A stretch of DNA of 62,559 bases from Candidatus Gastranaerophilales bacterium (GTDB taxonomy: Bacteria > Cyanobacteriota > Vampirovibrionia > Gastranaerophilales > Gastranaerophilaceae), in the NCBI GenBank assembly GCA_944324485.1, contig CALUWM010000011.1, forward strand, positions 1-62,559. Direction: 5' to 3'. The notes beneath the pieces are model-generated. The model worked only from the letters and a program-made list of their open reading frames with translations. It was not told the DNA's origin and made no database searches. The translations under genes and the position numbers were made by a program. Position 1 is the first letter of the stretch. The number at the start of each line of letters is the position of its first letter. This document shows, piece after piece, positions 60,100 to 62,559 of the stretch.

Positions 60100-61827
60100 A
60101 TGATAGAACCAAGAAAAACCATTGAAAATATTTCCCCCTATAAGGCAGATGAATATCAAATAGATTGGCGACTTAAACTAGATTCAAATGAAAATATATA
60201 TGGTGCTTCAAGCAATGTTTTAAGTGCCATAAAAAATATTGATTTATCAAGCATTTCTTTATATCCAACATATGGAAAAACTCTAGACAAACTTTCTCAA
60301 AAATACGATATTAAAAAAGAAAATATATTACTTACAAATGGATGCGATGAGGCGATAAATGTAATTTTAAACACATATTTAAATCCGCAAGATGAAATAT
60401 TATCATACTATCCGACTTTTGTTATGCCTCAAATTTACGGAGAAATCTTAGGCGCTTCCATTAAATTAATAGATTATGATGAAAAATTTATTTTTGATTA
60501 TAAAAAAATTGAAAGCAACATCTCAAACAAAACTAAAATTGTATACATCGCAACACCAAATAATCCGACAGGCGAAATTGTAAAAGCATCTATAATTGAA
60601 ATTTTGCTTCAAAAATTTCCTAATATTCTCTTTATAATAGATTGCACATATATAAATTTCTCATATAATGCAACTTTTATGGACTATATTGATTTAGTAA
60701 AAAAATATAACAACATAGCAATAATTAAATCTTTTTCAAAAGACTTTGCATTGGCAGGATTAAGATTTGGCTTAGTATTAGCAGATTTTAAAATTATAAA
60801 TAACCTTAAAAAGGTCATTCCACCGTATAGCGTTAACACCATATCACTTAATTGTGCAATTTCTGCTCTTAACGATGAAAAAAGGATTGAAGAAATAAAA
60901 GAACAAAATTCATTAGCAAGAAAAGCTTTATTTGAAACTCTAAACGAAAAAGGGTTTAAACCTTACGAAAGTGAAGGGAATTTTATTTTTTGCGATTTTA
61001 ATTCATATAGCAAATTTTATTATGAAAAATTCAAAAAATCCGGCATTATAGTAAGAGATTTTCCAAAAAGTTCAAATTATTCAAATTTTTTAAGAATTAC
61101 TGTTCCAAAACTCGGCGGCGTGAAATATATATCAGAATTATTAAATAAAAAAGATGTATTAATATTTAACTTAGATGGAATTATAGTAGATTCAACAGAA
61201 TCTTATCTAAAAACAATAATTAAAACAGTTGAACACTTTACAGATAGAGAAATCTCGCTAAAAGAAGTTTTAAATGCAAAAAATCTAGGTAAAATGAGCT
61301 GCAACTGGGAAACAGTTAAATATTTGTTATCTACTTACGATAAAGATATTGAATTAAGTGAAATCATTACTGTTTTTCAAAATATTCTTACTAAATATAT
61401 TGATAATGAAAAACTTTTAATATCAAAAGAGACTTTTGAAGAATTATCTAAAGACTATGATATGGTTATTTTTTCAGGACGGTTAATGGATGAAGTTAAA
61501 TATACATTAGAAAAATTTGATATTGACAAATATTTTTATTTTTATATAACAAGTGACGATTTACCAAGAAATATGCTAAAACCTAATCCAAAAGGAGTCT
61601 ATGAAATATTGAAACATTGTCCCCATAAAACAATTACACATCTAGGAAGCAGTGTGGATGATATTATTGCAGCAAATTCCGCAAATATAAATGTTATCGG
61701 AATAATACCACCATTTACAAATGAAAATATAATGATTAATAATTATAGGCATCTTGGAGTTAGTCATATATTAAATGACGTAAAAAATATTAATTCGTTT
61801 CTACAAGATATTAAAAAGAAAGAATAA
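60100..61827 (+). CDS. HisC-type aminotransferase fused to a HAD domain with altered nucleophile
   Basis: The first 350 residues match histidinol-phosphate aminotransferase: DSNENIYG, PNNPTGEI (cofactor phosphate pocket) and SFSKDFALAGLR with PLP Lys214. The last 220 residues (about 353-575) are a HAD-IA-like domain. In histidine synthesis a phosphatase follows HisC, so the pair could act on histidinol phosphate. But the HAD nucleophile motif reads FNLDGIIVDS: Asn357 replaces the catalytic Asp, and the GDS motif reads GSSVDD (Ser517 for Asp). The rest (SGR, LKPNPKG) is kept. Phosphatase activity is therefore doubtful. No other his genes are in the window, so a role other than histidine synthesis is possible. 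Similar HAD domains are known to me in Cyanobacteria. Confidence 0.85.
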   Translation: MIEPRKTIENISPYKADEYQIDWRLKLDSNENIYGASSNVLSAIKNIDLSSISLYPTYGKTLDKLSQKYDIKKENILLTNGCDEAINVILNTYLNPQDEILSYYPTFVMPQIYGEILGASIKLIDYDEKFIFDYKKIESNISNKTKIVYIATPNNPTGEIVKASIIEILLQKFPNILFIIDCTYINFSYNATFMDYIDLVKKYNNIAIIKSFSKDFALAGLRFGLVLADFKIINNLKKVIPPYSVNTISLNCAISALNDEKRIEEIKEQNSLARKALFETLNEKGFKPYESEGNFIFCDFNSYSKFYYEKFKKSGIIVRDFPKSSNYSNFLRITVPKLGGVKYISELLNKKDVLIFNLDGIIVDSTESYLKTIIKTVEHFTDREISLKEVLNAKNLGKMSCNWETVKYLLSTYDKDIELSEIITVFQNILTKYIDNEKLLISKETFEELSKDYDMVIFSGRLMDEVKYTLEKFDIDKYFYFYITSDDLPRNMLKPNPKGVYEILKHCPHKTITHLGSSVDDIIAANSANINVIGIIPPFTNENIMINNYRHLGVSHILNDVKNINSFLQDIKKKE

Positions 61828-61967
61828 ATTTGTAATTCTTAATTTACTTCAAAAGAGTAATTGTTTTTTGGTTTTATAAAAGTTATTTTAAAAAATGAAC
61901 AAATTAGTTTTAAATTCGTTTAAAAAAATGTAGTATGTGTATACAATTTTTTAAAAAGGAGTAAAAA

Positions 61968-62306
61968 ATGACAGAAGAAATTAAAGAAACTGAAATTAAA
62001 GAAGAATGTTTTTGTAAATCTAAAAGCTTTAGAAAATTTTTAATTGTTGCCGGTGGAAGTTTTGTTGGGGTATTTTGCGCAATAAGTTTATTTGCAGCAT
62101 TAAATAAACCTCCAATGCCGCCTGTTCCAATGGGACCTATGCCTCTGATGGCAGGAGGATATGGACACCATTATATGGAGCACATGAAACATTTTAAAAA
62201 ACATGATTGCGATTGTCCTTGTCACAAAAAAATGATTAAGAAAATGGAAAGAAGAATGGAAGGAATACCTAAAGCGCCAGAACCAAAACCCGAAACAGAT
62301 GACTAA
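61968..62306 (+). CDS. Small membrane protein with His/Cys/Met-rich C-terminus
   Basis: The 112-residue protein has an acidic head with a Cys pair (EECFCKS), one membrane helix (about 26-46: FLIVAGGSFVGVFCAISLFAAL), a Pro/Met/Gly segment (PPMPPVPMGPMPLMAGG), and a stretch HHYMEHMKHFKKHDCDCPCHKK with many possible metal ligands. It then ends in a basic helix and an acidic tail. A metal-sensing or binding role is suggested by the ligands alone. AAAAAGGAG precedes the ATG. It is followed by a strong terminator. Confidence 0.78.
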   Translation: MTEEIKETEIKEECFCKSKSFRKFLIVAGGSFVGVFCAISLFAALNKPPMPPVPMGPMPLMAGGYGHHYMEHMKHFKKHDCDCPCHKKMIKKMERRMEGIPKAPEPKPETDD

Positions 62307-62310
62307 TTGA

Positions 62311-62332
62311 AAGCCCCTTTTGGGGCTTTTTT
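62311..62332 (+). terminator. Terminator of the small His/Cys-rich membrane protein gene
   Basis: Stem AAGCCCC/GGGGCTT with a four-base loop and a T run, five bases after the stop. Confidence 0.88.
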
Positions 62333-62384
62333 AAAATTTAACTTGTAATTTTTATTTTTTTATGCAAAAATTAACTTACGAATT

Positions 62385-62398
62385 TGGCAAGGTAGCTC
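62385..62398 (+). repeat. Partial copy of the 5' end of tRNA-Met
   Basis: TGGCAAGGTAGCTC is an exact 14-base copy of the sequence at 62484-62497, the 5' edge of tRNA-Met. It is followed by CTTGAGTGAGC, which completes a D-stem (GCTC/GAGC), but then diverges, so it is a pseudo-tRNA fragment. Confidence 0.75.
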
Positions 62399-62484
62399 CT
62401 TGAGTGAGCAACGTGAACGAAATAAAAAACGTGAGAGCAAGCTCGAAGCAACTGAGCCGATGATAATTAAATAGTAAAATTTAT

Positions 62485-62558
62485 GGCAAGGTAGCTCAGT
62501 TGGTGAGAGCGCACGGCTCATACCCGTGAGGTCGAGAGTTCGAATCTCTCCCTTGCTA
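62485..62558 (+). tRNA. tRNA-Met (CAT), elongator type
   Basis: Acceptor stem GGCAAGG/CCTTGCT with a G-T first pair, D stem GCTC/GAGC, anticodon stem CACGG/CCGTG with loop CTCATAC (anticodon CAT at 62519-62521), T arm with TTCGAAT. The anticodon stem lacks the three G-C pairs of initiator tRNA, and the sequence resembles elongator Met tRNAs I know from Bacillus. Lysidine-modified Ile tRNA is an alternative. The CCA end is not encoded at once (the base after the discriminator is T), and the window ends there. Confidence 0.92.
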
Positions 62559-62559
62559 T

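Noticed and set aside
62399-62484. CRISPR or mobile-element end next to tRNA-Met
   Set aside because: Only one 14-base repeat pair and short inverted words; no spacer array, integrase or terminal repeats in the window.

Overview
The window is a strongly AT-rich, gene-dense stretch of a bacterial chromosome. It encodes a complete early lipid A block (lpxD, lpxC, fabZ, lpxA, plus lpxK), an ADP-heptose enzyme, an Mla-type lipid transport system, minCDE and a DXP-type vitamin B6 gene, so the cell has an outer membrane. Several unusual proteins resemble what I remember of gut Melainabacteria (Gastranaerophilales, a non-photosynthetic sister group of Cyanobacteria): N- and C-helical proteins without signal peptides, short N-terminal tags ending in FKAG, and a HisC-HAD fusion. 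That assignment is inference from gene content; no 16S gene is present. I see no phage, insertion sequence or CRISPR array, so this looks like core chromosome with lineage-specific genes scattered through it.

Layout. 1-3838: riboflavin (ribBA, cut by the window edge), a GNAT protein and serA. 4026-4994: lineage-type coiled-coil membrane protein. 5133-9103: mlaE-mlaF-mlaD-lpxK. 9096-12524: receiver-STAS regulator (minus), hexose phosphomutase and an exported repeat protein. 12550-16649: biotin genes bioF-bioG-bioC, bioD (minus) and bioB, with no bioA. 16680-21126 (minus): a 953-residue protein with two calcium-type loops, a small FKAG-tagged protein and a membrane protein. 21267-25727: minCDE, rplI and a 410-residue helical-ended protein. 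25795-28298 (minus): a minimal histidine kinase and metX-metW. 28428-30900: a degenerate HD-GYP protein and an ATP-grasp protein. 30887-54411 (all minus): smc-scpA-scpB followed by a truncated ribonucleotide-reductase homologue, then upstream lepB, a prenyl synthase, an aminopeptidase, the lpx block, the heptose adenylyltransferase, a PpiC lipoprotein, mfd, a ROK kinase, an acyltransferase and a 1194-residue zinc-ribbon/AAA/helical-repeat protein. 54536-62559 (mostly plus): pdxJ, rplU-rpmA, tRNA-Asp, an FkbM methyltransferase, pth (minus), an HTH protein, a LysM protein, an exported protein, the HisC-HAD fusion, a small His/Cys-rich membrane protein and tRNA-Met.

Main points of interest. (1) A shortened ribonucleotide reductase homologue that lacks the redox cysteines and key active-site residues sits two bases after scpB in the condensin operon. 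(2) A 10-bp-spaced TGTAAA direct repeat lies upstream of three lineage-type proteins of unknown function, suggesting a small regulon. (3) At least five proteins have enzyme folds with altered catalytic residues (ribonucleotide reductase, HD-GYP, HAD, histidine kinase ATP site, cyclase-like domain). (4) Seven genes have a TANNNT box exactly six bases before the start codon, predicting leaderless mRNAs. (5) Signal peptidase I appears to be fused to a SecF-like N-terminal region.
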